From JANSWP01 sp041941305 (GTDB lineage Bacteria; Bacteroidota; Bacteroidia; Chitinophagales; Saprospiraceae), in the NCBI GenBank assembly GCA_041941305.1, contig JBGTQJ010000062.1, positions 1 to 55,229 of the forward strand: DNA of 55,229 bases, read 5' to 3'. The position numbers were made by a program, and so were the translations under genes. The notes under the pieces are model-generated. The model worked only from the letters and a program-made list of their open reading frames with translations, was not told the DNA's origin and ran no database searches. Positions 42,942 to 51,227 of this stretch are shown here, piece by piece (the first letter of the stretch is position 1; every line of letters starts with the position of its first letter).

Positions 42942-45365
42942 TTAATTCATCCGCCTCCGTTCTTCCTCTGCTCCAATTTTTCTGCTTTGTGCTTTTTTTA
43001 CCCCAGCATTCCCAAAATTATAATTAATGCTCAATCGAAAAACATTGCCCTCCGTATCATAATTCCAATCATAAATAATATTTAAATCAGGTTCGTCAAA
43101 TTGTACTGCGTAAAAAGACCCCCAATTAAATAAGTCTGACCAATTGAATGTCAAACTGAACTTGGGGGAAATCGTTTTTTTGATGCCCAAATCAAACAAC
43201 ACTTTTGCAGGGACAACTCCCAGTCCACTTCTCCTGGTGGAATTCCACTTAGCAGATAAGTCTATGGAAAAATTCTTGGGCAATTGGAAGTTGTTCCTAA
43301 GGGTTGCAGTGGTGTACCAATCGGTAAAAGTAAGTATTTGCCCTTCCAAAAAGGGTTGCAAACGAAACCAGTAAGCCGAGACTGCCAACCGACTTTGCCA
43401 CCAGCTGGTGATGCTTATTGGATTGTTAAAACTTATCAAAGCTGTTTTTTTATCCGGCATATTTGCCGAACGGGTCAACATTAAATTATCTTCTGCAAAA
43501 ACTTCAGGTTGGAAAGTAAGGGCATCATCATCATCCGAAAACTGAAACTGCACCAGAACCGTCTTGTAGCGATAGGACAGATTCAATTGGTTGGTGAAAG
43601 CCGGTCGAATATCGGGGTTGCCGCCTAAAATGGTATTGTATCCCCAATAGGCAAAGGCAGGTGCAATGCTCCGAATGGAAGGGCGGGTGATGCGTTTGGA
43701 ATAGGAAAACGTGAGTCGCTGTGTCTCTGAAATTTGATAACTCAAAAATACCGAAGGGAAAATCCGTCCATAGGATTGCAGCAAAATAGCTCCATCATTT
43801 TCGGCGGTAAGGTCGCTATGGTAATATTCATAGCGCAAACCTGCTTTAAAAGATAAATTGGTATTGGCTTGAAAATCCACACTCGAATATACAGCACCTA
43901 ATTTTTCATCCAAAAAATAAACATCTGTAAATCTTGGGTCGTCCATGAGTTGCCCATTTATTAAATTTGCCAACTGTATATCATTGGTAAAACCAGAAAG
44001 TGAACCTTTTACGCCAGCCTCTATTTTCCATTTTTCGGACAAAGGTTTGGTAAAATCCATTGTGATTACTTGAAAATCAACATCCGTAAATTTTCGGGAA
44101 AAGAAAGTATTTGTTTCGAGTAACATACCGTTTTCATCAATTACATCTTCTTCATAGCCAATGGGGTTTTCTTCGGAAAAAACCAAATAATCCAAGCCCA
44201 TGTTAAATGTGCTGTTATCGTCAAAACGGTGGCTAAAATTGAGGTTCGCCATCCAATGTTTCCAGTCATTTCGCTCGTGAGCCTGATTGAGCGAACGGAA
44301 AAATTCGCCGTTATTAACACCGATGTCGGCGTTGAGGTCAGCAGCCATATCCCATGTCCTTAAATAACCTGAAAAGAGGACACCAACTGTACTGCGTTGG
44401 TTCATTTCATAATCCAAACCCAACCGATAATTATATAAACCTGTTGTTGCAGGGCGGCGACTGAAAATATTCGTGGTAGTTAAAATACTGTTGTATTTAT
44501 TTTGCCTAAAAATAGTCACATCCTCCTGCGTCTGGTTATAATTGGCATTGCCGTCAGCAAAGAAATTCAATTTATTCTTTTTCAAATTCAGATTGAAGCT
44601 GCCTCCAATTTTAGGTCGGCGACCATAAGCCATATTTAATGAAGCATCTGAATTAATACCTTCTGCTACCTGTTTTTTTGTTCGGATATTGATAATGCCT
44701 GCGTCACCCTCCGCATCAAAAGAAGCAGGCGGAGTAGTGATTAATTCTATAGCCTCGATATTGTCCGATGACATACCTTGCAGCAGTTGAATTAATCCAG
44801 ATACTTCCATTCTAACTATTTTCCCGTCCAACATCACCGTCGCCCCCTGCTTCCCCTGCATCTGGATTTGATTATTGATACGGTCAATCTCAATTCCGGG
44901 CGACCGCTCCAAAATGGTCAAAACATCTGAACCTGTGGCGACGGTACTGTTTTGAACGTTGACAATTGTACGGTCAATTTTTTGCTCCAATACAGGCTTT
45001 TTTGCGGATACCGTCACTTCGTCCAAATAAGAGTTGCTTCCATTCAGGACAATTTCAAAAGTTTGGTTCTCATTTTTAAAACCAGAAATATAAAAGGGAA
45101 GGGTTTGGAAATTTTCATAACCTATCATGGAAGCCTGCAAAAAGTAGTTGCCTGATTTTATTTGGGAAAGACTTAATAAAAAATTCCCATTTTCATCAGC
45201 CATGTCCCCCTTGATAAGGCTGCTGTCAACCACTTGCATTAATAATATATTTGCATAACCCAATGGTTGGTTTTGTTCGTCCGTTACTTTGCCGGACAAT
45301 CGGGTTTGAGCAGAAATATTGGTCAAGCCTGAAATAAAAAAGAAGAAAAAAAAGAATTTATTCAT
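42942..45365 (-). CDS. TonB-dependent outer membrane receptor with carboxypeptidase-regulatory N-terminus
   Basis: 807 residues. The signal peptide ends in ISAQ. Residues 20-110 are a CarboxypepD_reg-like domain (LSGKVTDEQNQPLGYANILL). The plug follows (EVTVSAKKPVLEQKIDRTIV, VLTILERSPGIEID, MLDGKIVRM, ITTPPASFDAEGDAGIINIRTK). The rest is an outer-membrane beta-barrel of the OMP_b-brl_3 type, ending with a Tyr/Phe-rich last strand. It imports or binds an unknown substrate with TonB energy. It is divergent from the LytS/LytTR pair (208 bp apart), so that pair may regulate it. No attC flanks on its 5' side. Confidence 0.85.
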   Translation of the reverse strand: MNKFFFFFFFISGLTNISAQTRLSGKVTDEQNQPLGYANILLMQVVDSSLIKGDMADENGNFLLSLSQIKSGNYFLQASMIGYENFQTLPFYISGFKNENQTFEIVLNGSNSYLDEVTVSAKKPVLEQKIDRTIVNVQNSTVATGSDVLTILERSPGIEIDRINNQIQMQGKQGATVMLDGKIVRMEVSGLIQLLQGMSSDNIEAIELITTPPASFDAEGDAGIINIRTKKQVAEGINSDASLNMAYGRRPKIGGSFNLNLKKNKLNFFADGNANYNQTQEDVTIFRQNKYNSILTTTNIFSRRPATTGLYNYRLGLDYEMNQRSTVGVLFSGYLRTWDMAADLNADIGVNNGEFFRSLNQAHERNDWKHWMANLNFSHRFDDNSTFNMGLDYLVFSEENPIGYEEDVIDENGMLLETNTFFSRKFTDVDFQVITMDFTKPLSEKWKIEAGVKGSLSGFTNDIQLANLINGQLMDDPRFTDVYFLDEKLGAVYSSVDFQANTNLSFKAGLRYEYYHSDLTAENDGAILLQSYGRIFPSVFLSYQISETQRLTFSYSKRITRPSIRSIAPAFAYWGYNTILGGNPDIRPAFTNQLNLSYRYKTVLVQFQFSDDDDALTFQPEVFAEDNLMLTRSANMPDKKTALISFNNPISITSWWQSRLAVSAYWFRLQPFLEGQILTFTDWYTTATLRNNFQLPKNFSIDLSAKWNSTRRSGLGVVPAKVLFDLGIKKTISPKFSLTFNWSDLFNWGSFYAVQFDEPDLNIIYDWNYDTEGNVFRLSINYNFGNAGVKKAQSRKIGAEEERRRMN

Positions 45366-45573
45366 AATTCGTTGGTATTGAAATCAATCCTCAATTTTGC
45401 ATTCTTTTAGATTTTTAATTTTAAAAAATGCCTAAACCGAATTAGCTAATTGCTGATACATCTTTCAACCATACCAACGCCGCCAGTATTTCCCTTGGCT
45501 GTTTATATCCTCGTTAATTGGAATTTGAGCATTTTTGAAATAAAATGTAGAAAAGAAAACATACAATACCCCG

Positions 45574-46629
45574 ATGTTCAGTTTTGATAAAATATATACC
45601 ACTTGGTCATTGGAACGACTGTCCCGCCATGTATTTTATTGGCTGTTGTGGCTGTTGTTTTTTGCGATGGTGAACAGCAATTATCAGGAGGAAAGTTTTT
45701 GGTCGTGGGTACAGGTCGAATTGGTTGTCATGACCATTAAACTTCCATTCACCTACTTTGTGATTTACTATCTTGTACCCCGTTATTTGATTAAAAAAGA
45801 ATGGCTGGCATTCGCAATATTTGCAGGTTTATTGGCGATTGTTGGTGGCATGGCAATCTCGGCATTGGATATTTATATTATCAGCCCGATTATTTTTGGT
45901 GAAAACCAGGAACACTTTTGGACCATGAGAATAGGTTTCAAAATTGTGGATTTGATTTATATAGCTTCTCTGCCGACCATTATTAAATTGCTGCAAAGCT
46001 ACATCCAGCAAGAAAAGCAAACCCGTCAGATTACCGAAGAAAAATTAAATGCGGAACTGCAATTGCTCAAAAACCAATTGCAGCCCCATTTTCTTTTCAA
46101 CACGCTCAATAATTTATACGGAATGGTTTTGACCCAAGATAAAAAGTCTCCCCAAGTAGTATTGCGATTGTCGGAAATCATGAATTATATGTTGTACGAA
46201 AGCGACCGAAATAGCATTGCGCTTGAAAAGGAAATAGAACATTTAAATAACTATATTGAACTGGAAAGAATAAGACATGGCAAACGGTTGGATTTGGTAT
46301 TTGAAAAAAGCGGCACTTTTGAAAACAAGCGGATTGCACCGTTGTTGTTGCTGCCATTTGTAGAAAATGCTTTCAAACACGGCGTGGAAAATAATGGAAA
46401 TCCAACATGGATCCGAATGAATGTTTGGGTCAATGAACAATCTTTTGAATTTATGGTAGAAAATGCTTTGCCAGAACATTCGGAGCAGCCATCAGGGCAA
46501 CCAACGACGCTCGGCGGCATCGGATTGCAAAATGTCAAAAAGCGGTTAGCCTTGCTTTACCCCGAACGGCATCATTTGACCATCCGAAATATGGAGACGT
46601 ATTTTGTAAAACTCAGACTCGAACTGTAA
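45574..46629 (+). CDS. LytS/YehU-type sensor histidine kinase
   Basis: 351 residues. Four transmembrane segments in the first 145 residues (for example VFYWLLWLLFFAMV; LAFAIFAGLLAIVGGMAISA). A coiled linker and the His_kinase domain follow with QLQPHFLFNTLNNLYGM, His near residue 171. The ATPase part has PLLLLPFVENAFKHGVENNG, and a GIGLQNVKKRLALLYP glycine box. It phosphorylates the response regulator encoded 12 bases downstream. The signal is unknown; the divergent TonB receptor makes an outer-membrane cargo a reasonable guess. Confidence 0.9.
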   Translation: MFSFDKIYTTWSLERLSRHVFYWLLWLLFFAMVNSNYQEESFWSWVQVELVVMTIKLPFTYFVIYYLVPRYLIKKEWLAFAIFAGLLAIVGGMAISALDIYIISPIIFGENQEHFWTMRIGFKIVDLIYIASLPTIIKLLQSYIQQEKQTRQITEEKLNAELQLLKNQLQPHFLFNTLNNLYGMVLTQDKKSPQVVLRLSEIMNYMLYESDRNSIALEKEIEHLNNYIELERIRHGKRLDLVFEKSGTFENKRIAPLLLLPFVENAFKHGVENNGNPTWIRMNVWVNEQSFEFMVENALPEHSEQPSGQPTTLGGIGLQNVKKRLALLYPERHHLTIRNMETYFVKLRLEL

Positions 46630-46641
46630 AACCCTAACACC

Positions 46642-47355
46642 ATGAAATGTATCATCGTTGATGACGAAGAAATGGCAATAAAAGTACTGGAGAATCACAT
46701 TGGGAAAATCAGCAATTTAGAAATTGTGGCAACTTTCACCAATGCCATGGATGCTTTTTCTGCACTACAACAACAACACATTGACATTGTATTTTTAGAT
46801 ATTCAAATGCCTGGATTGACAGGTTTTGAATTATTAAAAACCTTATCCGTCCATCCATATATTATTATTACAACTGCTCATCGGGAGTTTGCTTTGGAAA
46901 GTTATGATTTTTTAATAACCGATTACCTGCTTAAACCCATTTCGTTTGAACGGATGCTAAAAGCAATTGGGAAAATCCAGCATTTTAACCAAGGAAAAAC
47001 ACTGTCCCTGCCTTCGGAACCACCTGCAAAAGAAAGCCCTTCCTTTATTTATATTCGTTCCGACAGGCAATTTGTGAAAATCAATTTAGACGATGTGTTG
47101 TATATGGAGAGTATTCGTAATCATGTCCGAATCGTGACTACGAGGGGGAGCCACATTACACTGACTGCTATTGGTGAAATGGAAGAGAAATTGCCACCCC
47201 AGCATTTTTTGAGAATACATCGGAGCTATATCGTTGCTTTGTCTAAAATTCAGCGGTTTACGCAATCGGTCGTGATAATAGGTGAGCATAATTTACCAAT
47301 CGGTGATTTTTATAAGCAAGAACTCATGAATCGTTTGAGGGAAGGGTTGGTTTGA
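46642..47355 (+). CDS. LytTR-type response regulator
   Basis: 237 residues. The receiver has VDDEEMA (acid pocket), VFLDIQMPG (phospho-acceptor Asp54) and LLKPISFE (Lys). The C-terminal LytTR domain (about 130-235) has FIYIRSDRQFVKINLDDVLY, MESIRNHVRIVT and FLRIHRSYIVALSKI. It binds direct repeats upstream of target genes. Cotranscribed with the kinase at 45574. The likely target is the divergent TonB receptor gene, but I did not identify a binding repeat. Confidence 0.9.
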   Translation: MKCIIVDDEEMAIKVLENHIGKISNLEIVATFTNAMDAFSALQQQHIDIVFLDIQMPGLTGFELLKTLSVHPYIIITTAHREFALESYDFLITDYLLKPISFERMLKAIGKIQHFNQGKTLSLPSEPPAKESPSFIYIRSDRQFVKINLDDVLYMESIRNHVRIVTTRGSHITLTAIGEMEEKLPPQHFLRIHRSYIVALSKIQRFTQSVVIIGEHNLPIGDFYKQELMNRLREGLV

Positions 47356-47378
47356 TTTTTTTCTTGTTTTTTCATGGA

Positions 47379-47445
47379 AGCGAACGTGTGGATACACGAC
47401 GGCCTGACCGAATGCAAAGGCTGGCCGTTGTAGCTTTTGTTGGTG
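47379..47445 (-). repeat. attC-like site (67 bp), after the DUF6090 gene
   Basis: On minus it begins CACCAAC (47445-47439) and ends GTTCGCT. The inner stem is ACAACGGCC / GGCCGTCGT with a 17-19-base centre. CACCAAC is the exact complement of GTTGGTG, the box on the 5' side of the DUF6090 gene at 48331-48337. It starts 40 bases beyond the stop and is the left limit of the right-hand cassette run. Confidence 0.7.
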
Positions 47446-47485
47446 GTTCGTTTTCCATTCTATATTTGTAACCTGGTTAACAAAA

Positions 47486-48235
47486 TTACTCTCGTCTGTT
47501 AAGGTAGGCACTAATTGATTGTTTTAACTCTAAATTTTGCTCTTTTAGCCGCTCAAGCATATTTAAATTACTATTAATCACCAGTGTCCCCCAACTTTTA
47601 ACCGTCCGTATGTACCAAAATGACCTGTGTTCTTTTTGACGTAATACCTTAATAAGTTCTCTAAGTTCTTCCGGGTTATCGGTTTCTCTCAAGCGCCAAT
47701 AATCCATAGATCTGTCATTCGTAAAATACCTCCTGTATTCCATTTTTTCTTCTTTAGTATACGCAATTTCACGGTCTAAACTTCTATAATATTCACTTAT
47801 TTTAAGAACTATCAATTCATCTGGAATGGAATAGAGTTTGCCTAGATTTAGCATTTCATCGTAAGTATTAAGTCGGGGATTTATTTCTCTGACTGCCACT
47901 CCCGAAAATTCCCTCACGTTCAATATATCTTCATCTGAAAGTGCAGCTTTGTTTAATAATTCATCGAATTTATCATGAGATTTTTCATTTTCTCGATAGT
48001 AGTTTTCTAATTCATTAAACCGCATAAAGTCTGCTTCCAAATCTTGTTTTAGTCTTTGTAATAGTTCAGTTTCAATTTTTGTAGAAATTTGATTCTGATT
48101 CCAGTTGTTCACTTGAAGTGCCAATAAGATACCAATCATTACAAGTAATATCTCTCCAATTGCATAAATCAAATACCTTTTCAGATTTCCTTCATCAATT
48201 AATTTCCGTCTTATTCTTCGAAAGAATTTTAACAT
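47486..48235 (-). CDS. DUF6090 family membrane protein, gene cassette
   Basis: 249 residues. The family start is clear: MLKFFRRIRRKLIDEG, then the single membrane segment YLIYAIGEILLVMIGILLAL followed by QVNNWNQ. The rest is a helical periplasmic domain (TELLQRLKQDLEADFMRFNE; AYTKEEKMEYRRYFTN). Function unknown; these proteins are abundant and multi-copy in Bacteroidota. It is flanked by attC-like sites whose boxes match each other exactly (CACCAAC / GTTGGTG), so it is cassette cargo. Confidence 0.85.
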   Translation of the reverse strand: MLKFFRRIRRKLIDEGNLKRYLIYAIGEILLVMIGILLALQVNNWNQNQISTKIETELLQRLKQDLEADFMRFNELENYYRENEKSHDKFDELLNKAALSDEDILNVREFSGVAVREINPRLNTYDEMLNLGKLYSIPDELIVLKISEYYRSLDREIAYTKEEKMEYRRYFTNDRSMDYWRLRETDNPEELRELIKVLRQKEHRSFWYIRTVKSWGTLVINSNLNMLERLKEQNLELKQSISAYLNRRE

Positions 48236-48330
48236 AGCTTTTCGTTTGTTTTCTTCAATCTGAAAGATTCGAAGTTGAGGTGCTAGATTTATCGACGAAC
48301 AATCGAGCTTATTTGATTATTCCTAATGAC

Positions 48331-48362
48331 CACCAACGTGTGGCGCTGGCGCATTGTTGGCA
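48331..48362 (-). repeat. Very short attC-like site (32 bp), after the toxin-antitoxin cassette
   Basis: On minus: TGCCAAC, then AATGCGCCAGCGCCACAC, then GTTGGTG. Both boxes match their cassette partners exactly: TGCCAAC complements the GTTGGCA of the site at 49249 and GTTGGTG complements the CACCAAC at 47439. It is much shorter than any of the others, so it may be a deletion product or a minimal site. Confidence 0.65.
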
Positions 48363-48380
48363 GCTGGCTTTTTCTCATTT

Positions 48381-48911
48381 CTATTTGAATAACTGTTCTA
48401 TCGTCTTCATCGAAAGAAACATTTTTTCACTGTCTGGGAGCGAGATAAACCCAAATCTATCATAGAATTTAACTGCATTTTCATCTATTGGGTCAACTAT
48501 AACTGCCATTGAGCCAATAACTTTAGACACTTCGAGACTTCTTTTCAGGGCATCAATCAATAATAATTTTCCTAGTCCTTGTCCTTTGTTTTTTTCGTTG
48601 ATTGCCAATCTTCCAAGCAATGTTACAGGTAGGGAATCATAAGCTCTGGGCAGTTTCTTCCTAATTTCTTCAGGGATAACTTCTCTCGGTATTCCCGCAT
48701 TAGACAGCGTATAAAATCCTTTGATTTCGCTTGCTTCATTGCTCATCACAAAACAGGCAGACAGTTTTCTTTTGATGTCCTGCTTTGCTTGTTTCTGGAT
48801 GTAATTGTCCAAGTATGTATTTCCGCAAGAAAATTCTGATTTCTTGTGTTTTGAGTCGAGAGGAACAGTTAGGAATCCTGCCATATCAAAGTAGCTTATT
48901 GTATTCTTCAA
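48381..48911 (-). CDS. GNAT acetyltransferase toxin of a TacT-type toxin-antitoxin pair
   Basis: 176 residues. GNAT motif A is LGRLAINEKNKGQGLGKLLL (pyrophosphate-binding loop NKGQGLG, about residues 110-116). A later VKFYDRFGFISLP holds the conserved Tyr. ACFVMSNEASEIKGFYTLSN is the earlier strand. Relatives such as TacT/AtaT acetylate aminoacyl-tRNA and halt translation. The gene overlaps the preceding DUF1778 antitoxin by 26 bp. The pair lies between attC-like sites, as toxin-antitoxin genes often do in integron arrays, where they are thought to stabilise the array. Confidence 0.85.
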   Translation of the reverse strand: MKNTISYFDMAGFLTVPLDSKHKKSEFSCGNTYLDNYIQKQAKQDIKRKLSACFVMSNEASEIKGFYTLSNAGIPREVIPEEIRKKLPRAYDSLPVTLLGRLAINEKNKGQGLGKLLLIDALKRSLEVSKVIGSMAVIVDPIDENAVKFYDRFGFISLPDSEKMFLSMKTIEQLFK

Positions 48912-49158
48912 GTGCAGATTTCAACTCTTTATTAGGTGCAATTCCCTTGAAAACAAAATCGAAGAAAACCTCTTGGTCTCTTTTGGACGCAATGATTCTG
49001 TTATGTTCTTCCACGATTTCCTCTGCTTTTGACTGGACTGCCCTCAAAATGAACTCAGTTAAACTTCTAAACCCACCTAACTTCGAAGCATATTCAAAGA
49101 ACTCTTTTTGTTCTTTTGTCAATCTTGCATCGAATCTTGTCATCTCAATACTTTTCAT
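48886..49158 (-). CDS. DUF1778 (TacA-like) antitoxin
   Basis: 90 residues. The N-terminal ribbon-helix-helix is TRFDARLTKEQKEFFEYASK with FRSLTEFILRAVQS; the C-terminal helix (FFDFVFKGIAPNKELKSALEEY) would wrap the GNAT toxin. It represses its own promoter in known pairs. It starts 90 bp from attC B and overlaps the toxin gene by 26 bp. The 90-bp leader is room for its own promoter, unlike promoterless cassettes. Confidence 0.85.
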   Translation of the reverse strand: MKSIEMTRFDARLTKEQKEFFEYASKLGGFRSLTEFILRAVQSKAEEIVEEHNRIIASKRDQEVFFDFVFKGIAPNKELKSALEEYNKLL

Positions 49159-49248
49159 ATTTAATATGATTTTGATTTATTAATTCGATGCAAATGTACG
49201 CCAAATGTCCGTACATGGCAATTTTGTTGTTTTCTTTTTTCTGCTTGC

Positions 49249-49339
49249 TGCCAACGCCCAGTACTGGCGGCGTGGCGGTGCGAATTAACCATAGCGGGTT
49301 TGCATTCTTACCGCCATAAACGCTAGTACTTTGTTGCAT
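49249..49339 (-). repeat. attC-like site B (91 bp), after a broken XRE gene
   Basis: On minus: ATGCAAC start, GTTGGCA end. The body is close to sites A and C (GCGTTTATGGCGGTAAGAAT; CACCGCCACGCCGCC). Its GTTGGCA end is an exact complement of TGCCAAC at the 3' side of the toxin-antitoxin cassette. Confidence 0.75.
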
Positions 49340-49356
49340 AAAGTGTTCTTTTCTCC

Positions 49357-49462
49357 CTAAGTCAGAACATAATTTTCCTCGCTCAAACTAATTTGAAGTT
49401 TTACCTTTGTTTGCAAAGCACTAAATACCTTGATTATTGTGCCTATGGAAACATTCTTGGTG
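49357..49462 (-). pseudogene. C-terminal tail of an XRE/HipB-like antitoxin or regulator
   Basis: Residues NTKNVSIGTIIKVFSALQTK followed by VKLQISLSEENYVLT end before a stop at 49357. This is the typical last part of small helix-turn-helix antitoxins (SI.TL.KV..AL...V.L). The 5' part is replaced by the integrase/IS91 sequence on the other strand near 49462. An 80-codon frame reading across both parts is an artefact. Confidence 0.45.
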
Positions 49463-50010
49463 TTATTTTCAATGGTCAACGAAAAGGTGAACCCATGTCC
49501 AAACGGGGCATCCAATTCATCATGCGCCAAACTCTCAAAAATTCCAATATTCAAAAACAAGTCACGCTCCATAGTCTTCGCCACGCTTATGCTACCCATT
49601 TTTTGGAAGACACTGGCGACCTGTTTTCACTCAAAGAAAACGGCTTCGTTACTTTCAAATACAAGATTTATAAAAAGGGCGGGAAGGTCGAAACTATGCC
49701 ATTGAAAATCCTGGAATTCATCAGAAGATTTGCACTGCATATTCTGCCGCACGGTTTTGCCAGAATGCGACACTACGGGCTATTGTCTTCAAAAGGACAG
49801 GTCACTTATCTGCCTGTTGTTCAACAGTATATGAATATCAAGCGTCCTAAAAAATCCAAACTTGAGATTAGATACCAAGCCCTTCAAAGACTCAAAACCA
49901 ATAATGCATGTCCTTGTTGCGGGCACAAAAACTTGAGACAAATCCTCCCTTTCCCGAGAGGCGAACCACCTGATGAAATTTATATTTTGAACATCGTTTT
50001 AAAACTATAA
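49463..50010 (+). pseudogene. Chimeric remnant: tyrosine recombinase C-terminal part fused to IS91-like transposase C-terminal part
   Basis: The first about 45 codons (SKRGIQFIMRQTLKNSNIQK, then VTLHSLRHAYATHFLED) are the His/Arg active-site region of XerC/D-type tyrosine recombinases. From SLKENGFVTFKYKIYKKGG it changes in frame to an IS91-type transposase end: LEFIRRFALHILPHGFARMR, HYGLLSSKGQ, and a C-terminal zinc-like CPCCGHKN. These two genes are neighbours in some IS91-linked elements, so one deletion could make the fusion. The nucleophilic Tyr of the recombinase and the HUH motif are both lost. Confidence 0.65.
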
Positions 50011-50280
50011 AATCCATTAACAACCAACTGGCGAATAGGCACGGAAGTGTCCAGAAATCTCCATGTTTAAACGTAACTTTTTAACCGCAGAAACTGCTTT
50101 TTTTGAAAATTTGAACCGCTTTTTTGGACTGCAAAAACCGCCTCATCTAAAAAAACAATAAAAGCCCGCCTGACGACTGACTTAACACTTTTCCTTTCCC
50201 CACCAAATTTTATTTGCTTTTACCCATAGACGGAGTCGGAATTATTCCAAATCCACCGTTTTTTCAAAGGGACGGTCTTC
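50011..50280 (+). mobile_element. IS91-like 3' tail followed by a truncated cassette start
   Basis: The tail TTTGAAAAT ... AAAGCCCGCCTGACGACTGA matches 42491-42710 and 39425-39500. From 50202 to 50280 (ACCAAATTTTATTTGC ... CAAAGGGACGGTCTTC) it matches 39507-39584 up to the attC box. That piece, read on minus, would be the 5' end of a cassette whose gene was cut off by the element. Confidence 0.6.
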
Positions 50281-50346
50281 GTTCAACAACGAGTTATATC
50301 GAACGGGGCGCCACGCGCCCTTTCGTATAACTCGCTATTTATTACA
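50281..50346 (-). repeat. attC-like site beside the assembly gap, left copy
   Basis: On minus: TGTAAT (50346-50341), stem GCGAGTTATACGAAAGGGCG, loop, return arm with bulges, end box GTTGAAC at 50287-50281. The body is identical to the copy after the gap, but its R''-side box is TGTAAT, not TGCTAAT. Confidence 0.65.
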
Positions 50347-50354
50347 NNNNNNNN
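50347..50354. other. Assembly gap (8 N) inside the cassette array
   Basis: The Ns lie between two copies of the same attC body. Since the two copies have different outer boxes, the gap must stand for missing sequence, at least one cassette, rather than a simple duplication. Confidence 0.9.
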
Positions 50355-50412
50355 CGAGTTATATCGAACGGGGCGCCACGCGCCCTTTCGTATAACTCGC
50401 TATTTATTAGCA
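50355..50412 (-). repeat. attC-like site beside the assembly gap, right copy (end box hidden)
   Basis: On minus: TGCTAAT next to the stop codon of the 50413 gene, then the same stem and loop as at 50281, running into the Ns. TGCTAA is the complement of the GTTAGCA end box of the site at 51128, as expected for one cassette. Confidence 0.7.
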
Positions 50413-51117
50413 TCAGTTTTCTTTTTTATTTTCATCTTCAAGATTGATAAGAATTCTATTTAGCTTTTTTATCGGTTCAGTTCCTATTCCACCTTTTTGA
50501 ATTGCAGATTTTATTGATTTTTTGAATTTCGATTTGTCGATTTCAATATCGTTTTCAGCTATATAAAAAATTGCAGATGAATTATGAAATTGTATTGCTA
50601 AATCTCTAATTCTATCATTATATTTTTCTTCATGTCTTTTGTCTTTTAAAGCCATGTATTGTAAAAAATGGTTTTCATCCAAAGTATACAATATTAAACT
50701 ATCCATTTGTTTTATTTCATTCTTGGAATCTGGGTAGTAGTTTATTATTTCAAAATATATTTGGGTACAAATATCTGTCCCCAGAATTTGGTCAGCACTC
50801 ATTTTAGAGAAGCTTTCATTGTTTTGAAGAGCATCTTTAAATGCTTTTGACGGTTTGATTAATTCTCGTTCGATTAGTGATTGATAGGCATAAGTTCTTA
50901 TTATTGGATTTTCATGAGTTATCAAACTTCTTAATTTTTCGTCAGTCGCTTTTGATTTCAGCTTTTGAAAGTTTTGATATTGTTCACTTTTTGCTCCGAT
51001 AAATCCAATATGTTCTGCTTCCATCATTTTATCTTTTGCAATTTCTTCAACGAGTTTATTTACATCTGTACAAGAAATACTGAAGATAATTAATAGTATG
51101 ATGGTTATTTTTTTCAT
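50413..51117 (-). CDS. Hypothetical lipoprotein, gene cassette
   Basis: 234 residues. The lipobox IFSISC gives Cys at about 16. The body is helical with HEAT-like character (ENPIIRTYAYQSLIERELIK) and ends IKKLNRILINLEDENKKEN. It shows no enzyme motif I know. The flanking boxes TGCTAAT / GTTAGCA match over six bases, so the gene with the 50355 site is a cassette. The stop codon overlaps the end of the attC-like site. Confidence 0.7.
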   Translation of the reverse strand: MKKITIILLIIFSISCTDVNKLVEEIAKDKMMEAEHIGFIGAKSEQYQNFQKLKSKATDEKLRSLITHENPIIRTYAYQSLIERELIKPSKAFKDALQNNESFSKMSADQILGTDICTQIYFEIINYYPDSKNEIKQMDSLILYTLDENHFLQYMALKDKRHEEKYNDRIRDLAIQFHNSSAIFYIAENDIEIDKSKFKKSIKSAIQKGGIGTEPIKKLNRILINLEDENKKEN

Positions 51118-51127
51118 TTTTAATTGA

Positions 51128-51219
51128 TGCTAACGGCTGGTGCTCGGCGGCGTGGCGGTGCGCATTAGCCTTAGCGGGTTTAGATTCTTACCGCCATGAA
51201 CGCTGGCGCTTTGTTCTCA
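51128..51219 (-). repeat. attC-like site C (92 bp), after the 51228 gene
   Basis: On minus: TGAGAAC start, GTTAGCA end. The body is close to sites A and B (GCGTTCATGGCGGTAAGAAT; CACCGCCACGCCGCC). TGAGAAC is the exact complement of GTTCTCA, the end box of site D on the 5' side of the same gene. Confidence 0.8.
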
Positions 51220-51227
51220 ACAGTTTT

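Noticed and set aside
49357..49599. Minus-strand 80-codon ORF
   Set aside because: It joins an XRE-type tail to the antisense of the recombinase/IS91 remnant. Only the first part (49357-49462) has family features.
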